The translations under genes and the position numbers were made by a program. DNA of 64,000 nucleotides, from NCBI RefSeq assembly GCF_910592395.1, contig NC_088316.1, positions 9,364,001-9,428,000 of the forward strand. The letters run 5' to 3'. Position 1 is the stretch's first letter, and every line of letters starts with the position of its first letter. Of the stretch, positions 1 through 11,616 are shown in pieces. The notes under the pieces were generated by a model. The model saw only the letters and a list, made by a program, of their open reading frames with translations. It was not told where the DNA came from and made no database searches. The stretch comes from Lineus longissimus. Lineage: Eukaryota > Nemertea > Pilidiophora > Heteronemertea > Lineidae.

Positions 1-466
1 AACTGTCCGCTGGACAGTCTGTCTATCCCTAAAATATATTGTCTATTCCAAGATAGACTAACGGCACTGGACGGGTAATTGTCCCCCGACTGTTTATCTA
101 TCCTCGTGATAGAGGGTATAACAAGACAAATATACATACAGAGAAAAGTCTTCTGAACCACCACCTCATTCCGAAACCATATAACAACGCCTAATCACCC
201 ATGTTCGCAGAAAAAACAGAACAGAAACAGTATAATACGCTTGCACTAACGGCAGCTCATTAGTTCTTTCCTCGAGAAATAGCTATAGGCCGACACCAAC
301 CTTTCCTAGCGGCTTGAAGAACAGCATTGGTTGTCACGGAGTCAAGTGCACGCGTGACGTCATACCACTTAAATAAACAATATCAAACGATATACGATAG
401 GTCAAAACAAGACTTTCCAAAACAAAAAAACAACATTTGAAGTAATATGCTTTTGTTAATACTTAC
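1..466. other. Intronic sequence downstream of receptor exon
   Basis: On the minus strand this lies 3' of the splice donor at 465-466, so it is read as the start of the next intron. It contains short direct and inverted oligomers near position 1-60 (CTGTCCGCTGGACAGTCTGTC) but no coding segment that continues the receptor was recognised. Confidence 0.5.
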
Positions 467-589
467 CTCTTCAGTAAAGTTAAGGACTTGTCTTTGCATA
501 GGATCAACAATGGCCCACAGTGATATGATGAAGATGTCTACGATCAGTAAGGCACCGACGATGAAGAGGAGCTGCTTATCTTTAAGGAG
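467..589 (-). CDS. GABBR: GABA-B receptor exon, second intracellular loop and next membrane segment
   Basis: This is a 123-bp phase-0 exon (41 codons) of a metabotropic GABA-B receptor, a class C G-protein-coupled receptor of the plasma membrane that signals through Gi/o. What is seen: on the minus strand a polypyrimidine stretch and AG acceptor (590-591) precede it, and a GTAAGT donor (461-466) follows. The peptide starts LLKDKQLLFIVGALLIVD, continues with a hydrophobic membrane helix and then the family-typical WAIVDPMQRQ. The KDxxLL...D...W..VDP..R pattern is characteristic of GABA-B receptors, and subunit 2-like receptors look closest. Open reading beyond the exon on both sides is intron read-through. 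The upstream exon at 43097-43213 joins in phase. The rest of the gene is outside the window or unrecognised. The subunit assignment is an inference. Confidence 0.87.
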
Positions 590-1828
590 CTGAAAAGAAA
601 TGAATAGAGTATAAGCGTTGCTCTTAAAGTAACTAAATTGGCAATCAAAAACCTGGACATTCAAGCTGACGCGTCACATATACTTTCCCCAAGACCACAG
701 ACTGAAGCCGAGCAACGCTAACATATCACTCTAATTTATTTGGCTTATCATCAAGTTGGTCTCGAAATAAAATAGAGCGTTTTTGGTTTGTCAATTTTGA
801 GGCTGTAACTTATTTTTTTCAAATTTGATATTTCAATATCAGTATCGGTGAAAAGCTCAAATTGACGATAATCCGAAAGAATTAGGGTGATATGTTTGTG
901 TTGATTTGTTTTAAAGATAAAAATAGTTTGGTAAATTTATCTTTTACGTCTAAATATTTTGTATACTGATCTCTGGTGCTCTCACTCGATGTGCACCCCC
1001 GGTGTCTGCAGTGAATGCATCGCTTTCTATTTGTGAGGGTGTGAGGTTTACGCGTTTTTGTCTCTGCGGGTAGATGGTAGGTTGTTGTTTCCCTTTACTC
1101 CAATACTCAACTAGTTATGGGGGACAACGAGCTCCTAGGCACCTTGGTGGAATGTACCAACTGAGACCTATACCTCTGTATGGCTTTTATTGCTATCCTA
1201 CATCATACATCACATCCTTTAACTCCATTTTCAAGGCAGCCTATCACTAGGTCTACAACTTACGTCCAAACTCTACTTCTACTCCAACTCATTTTTCTTT
1301 CTTTCCCTCATTATTTATACAAGTTCTGTGACAACCCCAAAATAAACTTTCAACCCTAAGTATATCTCATGACTGATGGAATCGCCAACATCATACATTT
1401 GCCATACGTTAATCCGTATATCAACTCACGTGGGTGTGTTACATAACTGTAACATTTACAAGGTAAACCTTTGACTCTTAGTCTGACGTACATGATTTTC
1501 CCTTTTTTAACCCACCAATGTTAAATGCCCTCACCTAATGATATCGATTTCATTCGGTATACCCCAGACTAATATCATAACAATGGTAATAGGTATATTC
1601 AACTTCTACTACTGACATCCGGGGACTACTTGTTCAGCAATTCAAAATGACTGTGCCATAGCCACTGGTAACACCCCTACGTCACACGTGACGTAGTATG
1701 CCTGACCTCTGACCCGTCTAGTTTGCCGTTACGTTTCACCACTGTTTCTACATGACAAATACATTTTTGTGGCCCGCCAAATACGTTTTAAATTGAGAAC
1801 ACGTCTTATCATACTGAGAGTATCAGGT
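590..1828. other. Intron, no gene or clear element
   Basis: This is AT-rich non-coding sequence between the exon acceptor and the foldback element. Apart from homopolymer runs I see no coding region or structured repeat. The last eight bases of the following stretch (1829-1836) are the left target duplication of the foldback element. Confidence 0.4.
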
Positions 1829-1836
1829 GTTCTTAG
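1829..1836. repeat. Left target-site duplication GTTCTTAG
   Basis: The 8-mer is identical to 14247-14254 in direct orientation, immediately outside the terminal inverted repeats. It fits the loose hAT pattern nTnnnnAn, which is suggestive only. Confidence 0.7.
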
Positions 1837-2088
1837 GAGCAGGTACCTGGAGCGCGGAGACCTCACACATAGGGAAATCTCACATATAGGGAACTCACGA
1901 TCAGGGAAGTCATTTCAGTGCATCCAGGCGGCGGTGTACACTTACTCATAGTGTGGTTATTTAATCAAATCACAGGTGGTGCTCAAGTTGTATGTATCCA
2001 CTATGGTCTGTTTTGAATTTTCATGGAAAGTAAATTAATTTTTAGTCAACACACTCATAATGGGGAGACTTTTAACAGTTTATGACTA

Positions 2089-2445
2089 CAGGGTGTATCA
2101 GAAAAAATTAGACTGTCGAAAAAATCATCATAAAATGAACATAGGGAGGAGTTTCGAAAAACTGGCTACACCCCTTTGAAGAGGGTGTGATTTTGCATCG
2201 AATTATACCAGTGTCATCGTTAACACTTTACGTTACAATGAGCATGGACAGTTTGAATTTTGAAAAATTAAAGTCCTCTGCGCACGGGAATGTGAGGGTT
2301 AAAATTGGATGTGTCAAAGTGAATGAAAAGTTTAGATGGAGTTTTACTCGCGTGCCAAAGTGTTTTTGAAATAATTAACCCTTTCACCCTCTAATCCTGA
2401 AACAAAAATATCTAATTTCTGAGTGTAGATCTTCATCAAAGGGTC
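2089..2445 (+). repeat. Mariner left TIR
   Basis: This inverted match to 4030-4386 includes the blocks GACTGTCGAAAAAATCATCA and CACCCTCTAATCCTGAAAC. Similarity fades just after CTTCATCAAAGGGT. Confidence 0.8.
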
Positions 2446-2716
2446 AAGAAACTTAAACTGTTTTACATGTACTGACTGTTAGGTTTACATGAATGTAAGC
2501 GTACACCGTCATTGTTCGGCTGAGGAAGATCACTTAAAAGAAAAAAATAACCCAATTGTACAGTAGCCCATTGGCATTTTAAACAAAGCATTCACAATGT
2601 ACATGTACATGTAAATGTACAATGAATTAAACTGTCAAATCACACAATTCTCCTTACAAAGTTCTCGTACTTTCTGGAATTCACTGTCATGGTGCAATGG
2701 GACAATCAAAAGTTCC

Positions 2717-3839
2717 TTAGTCATCCACGTGGGCACCGTTTCTTTGAACGCAGATTTGTGCCCTTCGCAACATGTGCCCAACAGCACGCCTTATCACCGC
2801 TCCGTCTTCCCTTAAGATCTCAACTTCGGCTGTGATCCTTCTCTCAAGATCATCCAGGTTGGCAGGGGGTGTGACATAAACCTTGATTTAAGGTGGCCCC
2901 ACAGGAAGTAGTCGAGTGGTGTAAGGTCGGGAGACCGCGGAGGCTATTCCACTGGTCTGTTCAACGCAACTGGTCTGTTCAACTCTGTCTCCGAACAGTT
3001 CTGTCAGCCGCTCGGTAACAACCCTCCGTCTGTGGGGTGGCGCGCCATCCTGCGCCCACCAAGCGCGCCGGAATTCGATGGCATCCCTTCCTTGTGGCCT
3101 AAACCTGCGCATTCTGTTGATAGCGGGAACCACACGTTCATTGATCATTTGGAGGTAGTCCTCGCCATTCAGGTTTTGGCGAAAGAAGAAAGGTCCGACG
3201 ATGGCTCCGTTGCCGACTAAGCCAATCCAGACCGTTACCTTGTGCCGGGCGTCATTGCGCTCGTATGCAAAATCAAGTTGCTGCTCTCCCCTCGGGCGAT
3301 ATTCCCTTACGTTATGGCTGTTCACAAAAGCATTCATGGCGAAGCCAGACTCATCTCCGATGATAAAGTCATCGAGGAAACGTTGCCGCTAACCACTGGC
3401 AGAATCGTAGGCGACGTGCCAAATCGCCGGGAAGAAGTTGATGCCTCTTAATCATTTGGTACGGGTGGAATCGCAGGTCAAGGCGCGTGATACGATTGAA
3501 TGTGGTTGACGACATGCCAAGACCGTTCCTTCTGCAGCTGATGGTCTCCTCTCTCTCTTGTCCGACATGGTGTTCGTCGAGGAGGGTCCTCACTGCTTCA
3601 ATGTTGGCTGGAGTACGTTCCGTCCTTCGTCGGCCCGACCTCCCTTTGTTGAGATTGTGGCTGGTTCCAGAAGTACGGTACTTATTGACGTTGTTGCAGA
3701 CAGTGGCACGACTTGGAACTCTCACATTTGGAAATTGACGTTGGAACCGCTCAAGAACAGCAGGGACACTTTTGGTTTGGAGATATTCAGTAACCAGAAA
3801 AGACCTCTGATGAGGGGTGTACTACTGTGGCCTGACCAT
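2717..3839 (-). pseudogene. Tc1/mariner-like transposase, frameshifted
   Basis: This is a relic of a DDE/D transposase. From the start it shows a helix-turn-helix region with YLQTKS and VPSRATVCNNV, a linker NKGRSGRRRTERTPANIE typical of the family, then catalytic-domain landmarks: GDESGFAMNA around 3340, WAQDGAPPH around 3065 and SPDLTPLDYFLWG around 2915. Damage: an in-frame TAG at the sixth codon after the candidate ATG (3837-3839), a frameshift near 3368 between the DNA-binding and catalytic halves, and another near 2960, just before the last catalytic motif. A short duplication-like stretch (EQTSCVEQTSG) sits at that second break. The three acidic motifs themselves are legible. It is non-functional as it stands. 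Confidence 0.8.
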
Positions 3840-4029
3840 TTTGCATCCATACCACAGGACACAAGCCAAACAGTGAGGACAAAATGCACAGATGCTCACA
3901 GATTTATGGCCAGGAATTACGTTAGGCCTATTATCTAACCAACATAAGGTAGCTATCTGAAGAAAATATGAAATTGACAAGATAGGACTTATGGTTATTA
4001 TGGTCACGACCACTTCATGCCATTGCGTT

Positions 4030-4386
4030 AACCCCTTGATGAAGATCTACACTCAGAAATGAGATAGTTTTGTTTCAGGATTAGAGGGTGAAAGGGTTAA
4101 TTATTTCAGAAACGCTTTGGCATGCGAGTAAAACTCCATCTAAATTTTTCATTCACTTTGACACATCCAATTTTAACCCTCACATTCCCGTGCGCAAAGG
4201 ACTTTAATTTTTCAAAATTCAAATTGTCCATGCTCATTGGAACGTAAAGTGTTAACGATGACACTGGTATAATACGATGCAGAATCACACCCTCTACAAA
4301 GGGGTGTAGCCAGTTTTTCAAAACTCCTCCCTATGTTCATTTTATGATGATTTTTTCGACAGTCTAATTTTTTCTGATACACCCTG
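4030..4386 (-). repeat. Mariner right TIR
   Basis: This is the inverted partner of 2089-2445. It ends TTTCTGATACACCCTG, followed by the TA target duplication. Confidence 0.8.
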
Positions 4387-4799
4387 TATAGAAGGTATAC
4401 TTAGCAGGCCTATCGACAGTATCGTTATTCACTAGTAAGCAGGCCATTGTTAATTGAATAGGAAGCATTTTATTTTAGGATTGTTTGTTCCCAACAAATG
4501 TTCCTCTTTTTGGGTGGGTGGGTGGTGGCGGGGGGGGGGGGGCGACTGCTGATGCGTGTACTTTATTTTAGGGGAAAGTTGGGTGTCGTCTCGAACTGAA
4601 CCCAAAACTTTTGATCCAACCATTATATTACAATTCTCTACATATCCTCAGCTGGACGACCTATGCGTAAAATATTAAAGGGAAGTTATCCCCAATTTTA
4701 TTAATTTGTGGGTTAAAGGGAATTATACGTGAATTATATAAATGTCATTTTTTATCATTAACCGAACAGTGTTTGTATCGTATATATTACTTGTCACAC

Positions 4800-5860
4800 T
4801 ACATGAATTTGGAGCGAGTAGATCACTTGACTTCCTTGCATGTGAGGTGAGACTATCTTATGTCTTACCTCATACTACAGAATGATGGAGTAAGTAGTTC
4901 ACTTGATTTCTGTATGTGAGGTCTGATTCGCCTCGATACCATCGCTTCCCTGAATTTGAGGTGGGAGTATCCTTTACTTACACTACATGTACTTAGATTG
5001 AGTAGTTCACCTGACTTCCTTGTATGTGAGGTCTTGATTTACCTCGATACCATCACTTCCGTGAATGTGAGGTGGGAGTATCTTGTACATTAGACTACAC
5101 CAAGTTGAATTGTGTAGTTCTCTTGATTTCCCGGCCAGCGAGGTCTGGTTAACCTGGAGACAATCGTTTCCCTGAATGTGAGGCGAGAGTATCGTATATA
5201 TTACCTGTCACACTACATGAATTTAGAGCGAGTAGTTCTCTTGATTTTCAAGTTTCTGAGGGCTGATTTACCTCGAGACTATCGCTTCCTTAGATGTGAG
5301 GTGAGAGTATCTTATGTCTTACCTGTCACAATACAGGAACGTAAGAGTGAGTAGTTCACTTGATATCCCGGGCCTGTAAGTAAGGGCTGATTTGCCTCGA
5401 TACCATCGCTTCCCTGAATTTAAGGTGGGAGTATCTTATATCTTGTCACACTGCAGGAAGTTAGAGAGAGTAGTTCTCTAGATTTCCCTGAATGTGAGGT
5501 CGGATTTACCGACTAGAGTGAGTGAGAGTATCTTATGTCATACCTGTCATACAGGAAGTTTGAGTGAGTAGTTCACTTGACTTTCTTGTACTACGTGAGG
5601 TATGATTCACCTAAAGAGCATCGCTTCCCTGAATGTGAGTGTATCTTATATCTTCCCTCTCCTACAGGAAGTTGAGTCAGTATGTCTACGCTGTATGTGA
5701 GGTGTGATTCACCTGGATACCATCCGCTTCCCTGAAAGTGTTGTGTTGTGTTGTGGGAGTATCTTATATCTTACCTGTCATACACGAAGTTAGAGTTAGT
5801 AGTTCTCCTGACTTCCTAATATTTATGTCTTATTAACCTCGATACCATCGCTTCCCTAAA
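4800..5860 (+). repeat. Minisatellite array, left arm, first part
   Basis: The array has degenerate tandem units of roughly 110-125 bp. Recurring blocks are GAGTATCTTATATCTTACC, GGAAGTTAGAGTGAGTAG, TTCACTTGACTTCCTTG, TATGTGAGGTCTGATTTACC and CATCGCTTCCCTGAATGTG. The array resumes at 7223 after the LINE and occurs inverted at 12460-13545. Confidence 0.85.
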
Positions 5861-7222
5861 TGTAATGTAATGTAATGTAATGTAAAATTTATATAGAGCA
5901 CCTTACCACCGTGAAAAAACGTGTTCAAGGCGCTACTCCTCAAAAAGCTCCACGGAATAGCCATGCCTTCAGCTGACGCTTGAAGGAGAAAATATTGGTA
6001 CTTTGGATTGATTTGATTTCAGGGGGGAGCTGGTTCCATAGGAAGGGGGTACATGCAGAAAAGGCTCTGTCGCCATACGAGGTCCTGGTGCGTTTTGCTA
6101 GCAACCTGACACTAGATGAGGACCTCGTATGACGAACAGTTTTTTCGAGAGGTAGATGAAGATAACCAGGGGCCAGTCCGTGGAGCACCTTGAAACAGTG
6201 AAGTAGCACCTTGAACTGAACACGTGCCTCAATCGCAAGCCAGTGCAGTTCTTTTAGCACGGGTGTGATATGCTCACGCTTCCGTTTTCTACTGACCAGC
6301 CTCGCAGCTCGATTCTGTAACAGTTGGAGAGGAACAAGGGATTTTTTAGGCAATCCGTATAGTAGCCCGTTATTGTAATCACGTTTTGACGTGACAAGGG
6401 CATGAACAAGCCGCTCAGTACAAGGTTGATTAAGATACTTTCTGATCCTACCTATCTTATATAAGCTAAAATTGGCGGCCTTGCAAACATTTTTTATCTG
6501 AGCTTGCATGCTCATGCCCTCATCCAGCCAAACACCAAGATCCTTCACACTGCTTGACTTAGGGACCCAGACTCCATTTGCAGTGATACCTTGAACTGAA
6601 CCTGTCCTTCTTGGCGATACAATGTTCAGCATATCCGTCTTTGGAGCATTTAAAGCAAGTTTGCAACAAGCCAATCCCCAACCCCCGATATGCAATCCTC
6701 AGTGCGGGAAACAACCACACCACTCTCCTCAACATCACCACACCTCATGAAATTTATAAGTTGGTTGTCGTCAGCGTACAATTGAAAAGGAATGGTCCAG
6801 TTCCGCATGACATCACCAAGTGGCAAGGTGTAGATGGTGAAGAGAATGGGTCCCAACACAGAGCCCTGAGGCACACCGAAGTGAAGGGAGATCGGCTCAG
6901 AGCAACAACCACCAACAGCAACCGACAGTGTCCTGCCATGGAGATAGGATGAAAACCACCTCAACACAGTGTCTTTTAGACCAAGTCTCTGCTGCAACCT
7001 GTCAATGAGAATACTGTGGTCGACAGTATCGAATGCGGCAGAGAGATCAAGAAGGACAAGAATTGCCTCATTTCCATTGTCCATGCCTGTAAGAATGTCA
7101 TCCGTAATCTTCAGTAGAACTGTCTCGGTGCTATGGCATTTACGGTATGCAGACTGATTGGTATTAAACAGACCATTCGACGACATGTGCTCATGCAAAC
7201 GACAAGCCACCACCTTTTCAAA
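5861..7222 (-). mobile_element. CR1-like non-LTR retrotransposon, 5'-truncated
   Basis: This LINE fragment is inserted in the minisatellite. The 3' end (left side) has the ATATAGAGC-type tail and five copies of a TAATG pentamer, a short tandem tail as seen in CR1/L2-group LINEs. The 5' end (right side) is truncated inside the reverse transcriptase. A short repeat, AAATG, at both junctions may be a target duplication. Confidence 0.75.
5940..7213 (-). pseudogene. CR1-like reverse transcriptase fragment
   Basis: This is the C-terminal half of a LINE reverse transcriptase, split into two reading frames (7213-6650, then 6695-5940). Seen in order: the LLDLSAAFDTVDHSIL motif, FGVPQGSVLGPILF, the catalytic YADDNQ (canonical YADDTQ) and then the conserved post-RT domain with LGVWLD, RIRKYL, LVSRKRKREHITPVLKELHW and LWNQLPPEIK. 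The frame breaks near 6650-6695, just after the catalytic box. The endonuclease and gag-like parts are missing because of 5' truncation. It would reverse-transcribe LINE RNA at the target site if intact. Confidence 0.8.
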
Positions 7223-8036
7223 ATGTGAGGTGGGAGTATCTTATACATCTTTCTTTTCACACTGCAGGAAGTTAGAGTGAGTATAGTTAACTAGACATCC
7301 TTGTATGTGAGGTCTGATTTACCTACTGGACCCCATCGCTTCCCTGAATATGAGGTGGGAGTATCTTATATCATACCTGTCCTGCAGGAAGTTAGAGAGA
7401 GTAGTTCACTTGACTTCCGCGTATGCGTGGTCTAATCTACCTGAAGAGCATCGCTTCTCTGAAACGGATTGTATCTTATATCTTCCCTCTCCTACACGAA
7501 GTTGGGTCCGTATGTCACTTGATTTCGCTGTATGTTGGGTCTGTTTTACCTGGATTCCATCGCATCCCTGAATGTGAGGTGGGGGTATCTTACATCTTAC
7601 CTGTCATGCAGGAAGTTAGAGTAAGTAGTCCACTTGATATCCTTGTATGTGAGGTCTGATTTACCTCGAAGCAATGTGAGGTAGGAGTATCTTATATCTC
7701 ACCTGCCATACAGGAATTTAGAGTGAGTAGTTCACTTGACTTCCTAGTATGTGAGGTCTGATTTACCTGGAGACCGTCGTTTCCCTAAATGTCAGGTGAG
7801 AGAGTATCTTATATCTCTCTTGTCATAGAGAGTGAGTAATTTACTTGACTTTCTTGTATGTGAGGTCTGATATAGACTCTACCTGACTGAAAACCATCGC
7901 TTCCATGAATGTGAGGTGGGAGTATTTTGAACATTACCTGTTATACTAGTGGTGAGAAGTTCACTTGGTTGCTCTGTATGTGAGGTCTGATCATACCTCG
8001 GGACAATCGCTTCCCTGAATGCGATGTGAGAGTACT
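7223..8036 (+). repeat. Minisatellite array, left arm, second part
   Basis: This continues the same tandem units interrupted at 5861 by the LINE, again with GTGAGGTGGGAGTATCTTAT and GAGTAGTTCACTTGACTTCC blocks. It ends at the border of the TIR element at 8037. Confidence 0.8.
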
Positions 8037-9322
8037 TACTGTAGAATCCCGTCTGTCCCGCCTATTTAAGTCCTGTATTTTTTGTGAATGATAGGCTTTT
8101 ATTGTGGACATGTGACATAACAGGTTGTTTCATTTGTCGTCCGTCGTCGTCCGTCGTCCGTTAGCAGGGCACGTTTCGTAACTGTTAGAGCTATTGAGTT
8201 GAATCTTAGTACACATGTACCCTTATGTAATAACACCTTGGAGTCCAAGTTTCGGTCCGATTCGTTTCATGGTTTGGCCACCAGGGGGCCAAACGTTAAA
8301 AGTGAAAATATGCAATATCTCCCTTAATAGTAGTCGGGAAATTTTGAAAAAAATATGGTAGGTACTTCTAGCAAAGGTGCATCATATATCCTCCGGGTTT
8401 TTGATTTGACCTCCTTTTCAAGGTCACAGAGGTCAAATGGTGTAAATTGGCCGTTAGGATGTAACGATGGCACGTTTCTAAACTGCAATGACTATTGATA
8501 CCAAATTTGGTACACATTTACCCCTTAGTCAGGTGATCTCAGGGACCGAAGTTTGGTCCAATATGATTCACCACTTGACCACCAGGGGGCAAAATCCAAA
8601 AACCTTAAAAATGTGATTATTCCTTAACTTCTTGCCCGATTGCCACCAATTTGATATCATGGGTACATCTAACCACCATACAGTATATGTCACACAGGTT
8701 TTTAATTTGACCTTCTTGTCAAGGTCACAGAGGTCAAATGGCGTAAATTCGCCGTCAGGCCGTAACTATGGCACGTTTCTTAACTGCAATGACTATTGAT
8801 CACAAATTAAGTACACATGTACCCCTTGGTCAGGTGATCTCAGGTACCGAAGTTTGGTGCGATCTGATTTGCCGTTTGGCCTCCAGGGAGGGGGCCAAAT
8901 CCTAAATTCTTCAAAATGCCATTATTCCTAGTAATGACTTCCCCGATTGTCACCAATTTTATATCATAGGTACATCTAATTCTAACAACCATTCAATGTG
9001 TCACCCGGGTCTTCTTTGATTTGACCTACTTTTCAAGGTCACAGAGGTCGAATGTACTGTAAATTGGACATTTTGGGGAAATTGTAATTGCTTGGACCTA
9101 CATCAAACCTAACACTACATGACACAATACCATGCTCTTTATCCATCTTTCCTCCACATGAGGTGAGCACAATGGCCCTGGCCATTTCATTTCATTTATC
9201 ATTAAATCCATTACCAACCTTCCATCTAAGGGGTATACCTGATGAAAACAATAATCCCAAACTTTGCAAGTGGAGTTTTGTCAACCCTGGTAACTAACGG
9301 GACGGGCGGAATTCTACACTAC
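8037..9322. mobile_element. TIR element carrying ~300-bp tandem repeats
   Basis: The left end reads TACTGTAGAATCCCGTCTGT; the right end, inverted, also begins TACTGTAG and continues with a related GAATTCCGCCCGTCC segment, so the terminal repeat is imperfect. Both sides are bounded by TA and minisatellite-like sequence resumes at 9325. Inside lie about three units of ~300 bp sharing GGCACGTTTC, CCACCAGGGGG and TCAAGGTCACAGAGGTCAAA, and a GTCCGTC run. A further copy of the terminus lies at 9596-9625. There is no coding capacity. Confidence 0.55.
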
Positions 9323-10277
9323 AGTATATATTCCCTCTTATACATGAATTTAGAGTGAAATTTTATATATCAGATGCCGTTGTTATCTTTAAAACTTATC
9401 CGTATTTTAAGTTAACTTGGATACCCTTTCTTACATTTACGTTTGGGTGGTAAGCGAAGGGAGTTATTTCCTGTATGTAGGCATGATATCCAAATCTTCA
9501 TCAGCATCATTCTTTGCCGTCACATACATTATTCTACCTTTACATTCTGATATTTAGTTGCGTTTTCTCGGCAAACCAATGTTGCGTAGGCCTAACACTG
9601 GCGGGACAGACGGGATTCTACAGTATATAAACTTCATTATCAAGTCCTCTGTGTATGTTAGAAACCACCGAACATCATGACTTCGATAAAATTACAATGC
9701 AGAGATTATTTCATATTTGTATACTTCAGTCAAAATACGGAGTTGGACAATACCCCTACATATATTTCAAGTCAAGACGGTAAATCCTGGTGGACTATTT
9801 ATTCATTCATTTAATACCGTTTATATTACAGGAGAAACATAAGTATACATGGACATAGTAAAACCTTGGAGTAATACTCCAAGGTAAAACACAGCTTATA
9901 TGCGTACATGAAACATACAAAATAGATAGCTGGAAAGCTTCAACTAGTAGCCTTGCCGGATGATGTTTTCATGATTTGATAATATAGTCTTCCGAATGAA
10001 GCATAACTCCAAGCAAGTCAACCACACCGTCCTGGTCACCAGAACAGTGATTATGATTTCCGCCAACGAGAACTACTTCAATTTCAAGATCGATTAGAGC
10101 CGGTTTTGAAAATCTCAGATAGGAAACCATTCTTTGGGCGTTTCTGTATAACTATAAGTAATTTTTTTGATAAAAAATGGGAATTCTTTGAAAAGGTGCT
10201 TTATTGCGCATGTCAAGGATTTTAGTCGTACTGCACGCCATAACGAGTTGGAACACGAATGCATTATTTCCGATAAC
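9323..10277. other. Mixed repeat-derived sequence
   Basis: 9325-9370 looks like minisatellite residue. 9596-9625 repeats the inverted terminus GGCGGGACAGACGGGATTCT. 9864-9884 is an almost perfect palindrome with 10-bp arms (CCTTGGAGTA) around one base. No gene was recognised. Confidence 0.45.
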
Positions 10278-11616
10278 TGCGACATCCTGTGCTAGACACC
10301 ACCGCATAGCACCGCAGACATGTAGACGTTGGTTAAGCACACAGAATGACTTGTTTGCCCTCAGAGATAAATCAACTCAAGACCATAGAAGACGGAGGAG
10401 ACAACGGCAACACGGAAATGATCCACAAGGTAGTTTTTCTTCAAGCATTTTATTCCTCGCCAAATGAATTTCCTTCTTTGTTGGCATATACTGACGGGAA
10501 TAAGTCCGCTTCTGTGTCATGGACGGAAGAATAAGTCGCATGATACATCAAAGCGATTGACCCTGACCATGCCTTTAACAATCAGTATTATTGTTCCAGG
10601 GACCTTTATTCTTAGGACTAACATTTCGTTCATACCAGTTGTCATCACCAATCACTATTTCCAAAGATGTTAAACGTTTCAGCATACTCGCCCGAAATGG
10701 AAAACAATTTGAACACTTGGTCCTTGAGCGCCGAAGACTTGGTTTCCCTGTTCCCGGTGAGGATATCAAAGGGCAAGCTGGAAGAGAATTTCGGCAATGG
10801 TTGGCAGAGCTTCCGAACAAAACAAAGGCCAAAAGACAAGAACGGAGACGCTGATTTTGATGTCATCATGAACATGAACATGATCATGAACATTTGATAT
10901 GGTGCCAAGATCAACAATGGAAGCGACTGGGTATCAGAATGTTGACATGAGATCATCCCAAGGGAACCCGAAACTTGGATGCACGGTGACTCTAGTAGTT
11001 ATGACAGATGGACGAAAAGGACGAGCCGAGGTCAACTTCAGAGGCTTGGCACCAGATGGTGACGTCATTCGGCAGCTTCAGGCGAGTGAGTATTGGCATA
11101 GTATACAAGTCCGTGGTTGTAGTACAGAACGTGTACATCATCAGTGTTGTCATTGACGGTCAGACATTCTAGTTAATGGTAGTATTTTTTTATTTTTTAG
11201 GAAAATCAGAACTTCTATGACTAAAATTGATGTAGGCTTGTCATGGATGCAACCAAAACATTGTGCGTGTCTGACTGTTCAGAAAAGTAATGTAAATGTT
11301 CATACTTGTTGTTTGCTTTTCCAGGTAACTGGTAGTCCACAGGGTTGGGCCCGACACCAGTCGCTAATCGAGTGGTTGCAGGCCCTGATTGTGCCATTTG
11401 TAGCAGGGGCCACGTTCCTGTTACTTTTAGACAGGTATCCGGCGCATCGAAATCAGCAGTTTCGTGATGCAATCACCGCAAAGAATGGGACAGACACATC
11501 TATCTCGGGACAATGTAGAGGTAGAGATGGTAAATGATGAGCTTGAGCAGTTTGTTGAGGGGATTGAGTTTTCGGAAGGAGAAGAGGATAATGATGTTAT
11601 TAATGATGACGTGTAA
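10278..11616 (+). pseudogene. Pogo/Tigger-like DDE transposase, copy A (internally deleted)
   Basis: These are fragments of a transposase with CENP-B-like DNA-binding domains and a DDE_1 catalytic domain. Seen: a helix-turn-helix piece (SCARHHRIAPQT), a second DNA-binding piece (ERRRLGFPVPGEDIKG) around 10730-10830, then catalytic-domain sequence (TLVVMTDGRKGRAEVNFRG) and LLLLDRYPAHRN near 11430. After TDTSISGQ (about 11510) the reading jumps to the acidic tail; copy B shows the missing piece, which includes the conserved RCTSLLQPLDL segment. A TTTTCCAG acceptor-like site near 11325 suggests that the family has an intron. Several further frameshifts make it non-functional. Confidence 0.65.

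Larger units (their letters stand above)
2089..4386 (-). mobile_element. Tc1/mariner-superfamily transposon with ~357-bp TIRs
   Basis: The element is 2298 bp with TA at both borders (2087-2088 and 4387-4388) and termini CAGGGTGTATCAGAAAAAAT inverted at the two ends. The terminal repeats run about 357 bp on each side with few mismatches. A transposase relic lies on the minus strand between them. It is inserted in the left arm of the foldback element, and the right arm shows the empty site. Confidence 0.85.
1837..4790 (+). repeat. Foldback element, left unique terminal repeat (interrupted)
   Basis: 1837-2088 plus 4387-4790 together match 13590-14246 in inverted orientation with few differences. 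Shared landmarks are TGTGGTTATTTAATC, the GGGTGGGTGGGTGG run followed by a poly-G tract, and CATTAACCGAACAGTG. The block is split by the mariner insertion at 2089-4386. Confidence 0.75.

Noticed and set aside
383-664. 93-codon minus frame as a complete small gene
   Set aside because: Only 467-589 is coding by splice sites and family match; the ends are intron read-through.
4800-8036. CRISPR array
   Set aside because: Units are degenerate and continuous without unique spacers, and the context is an animal genome.
8037-9625. A single element ending at the perfect inverted terminus at 9625
   Set aside because: Minisatellite-like sequence resumes at 9325, so an end at 9322 fits better; the copy at 9596-9625 remains unexplained.
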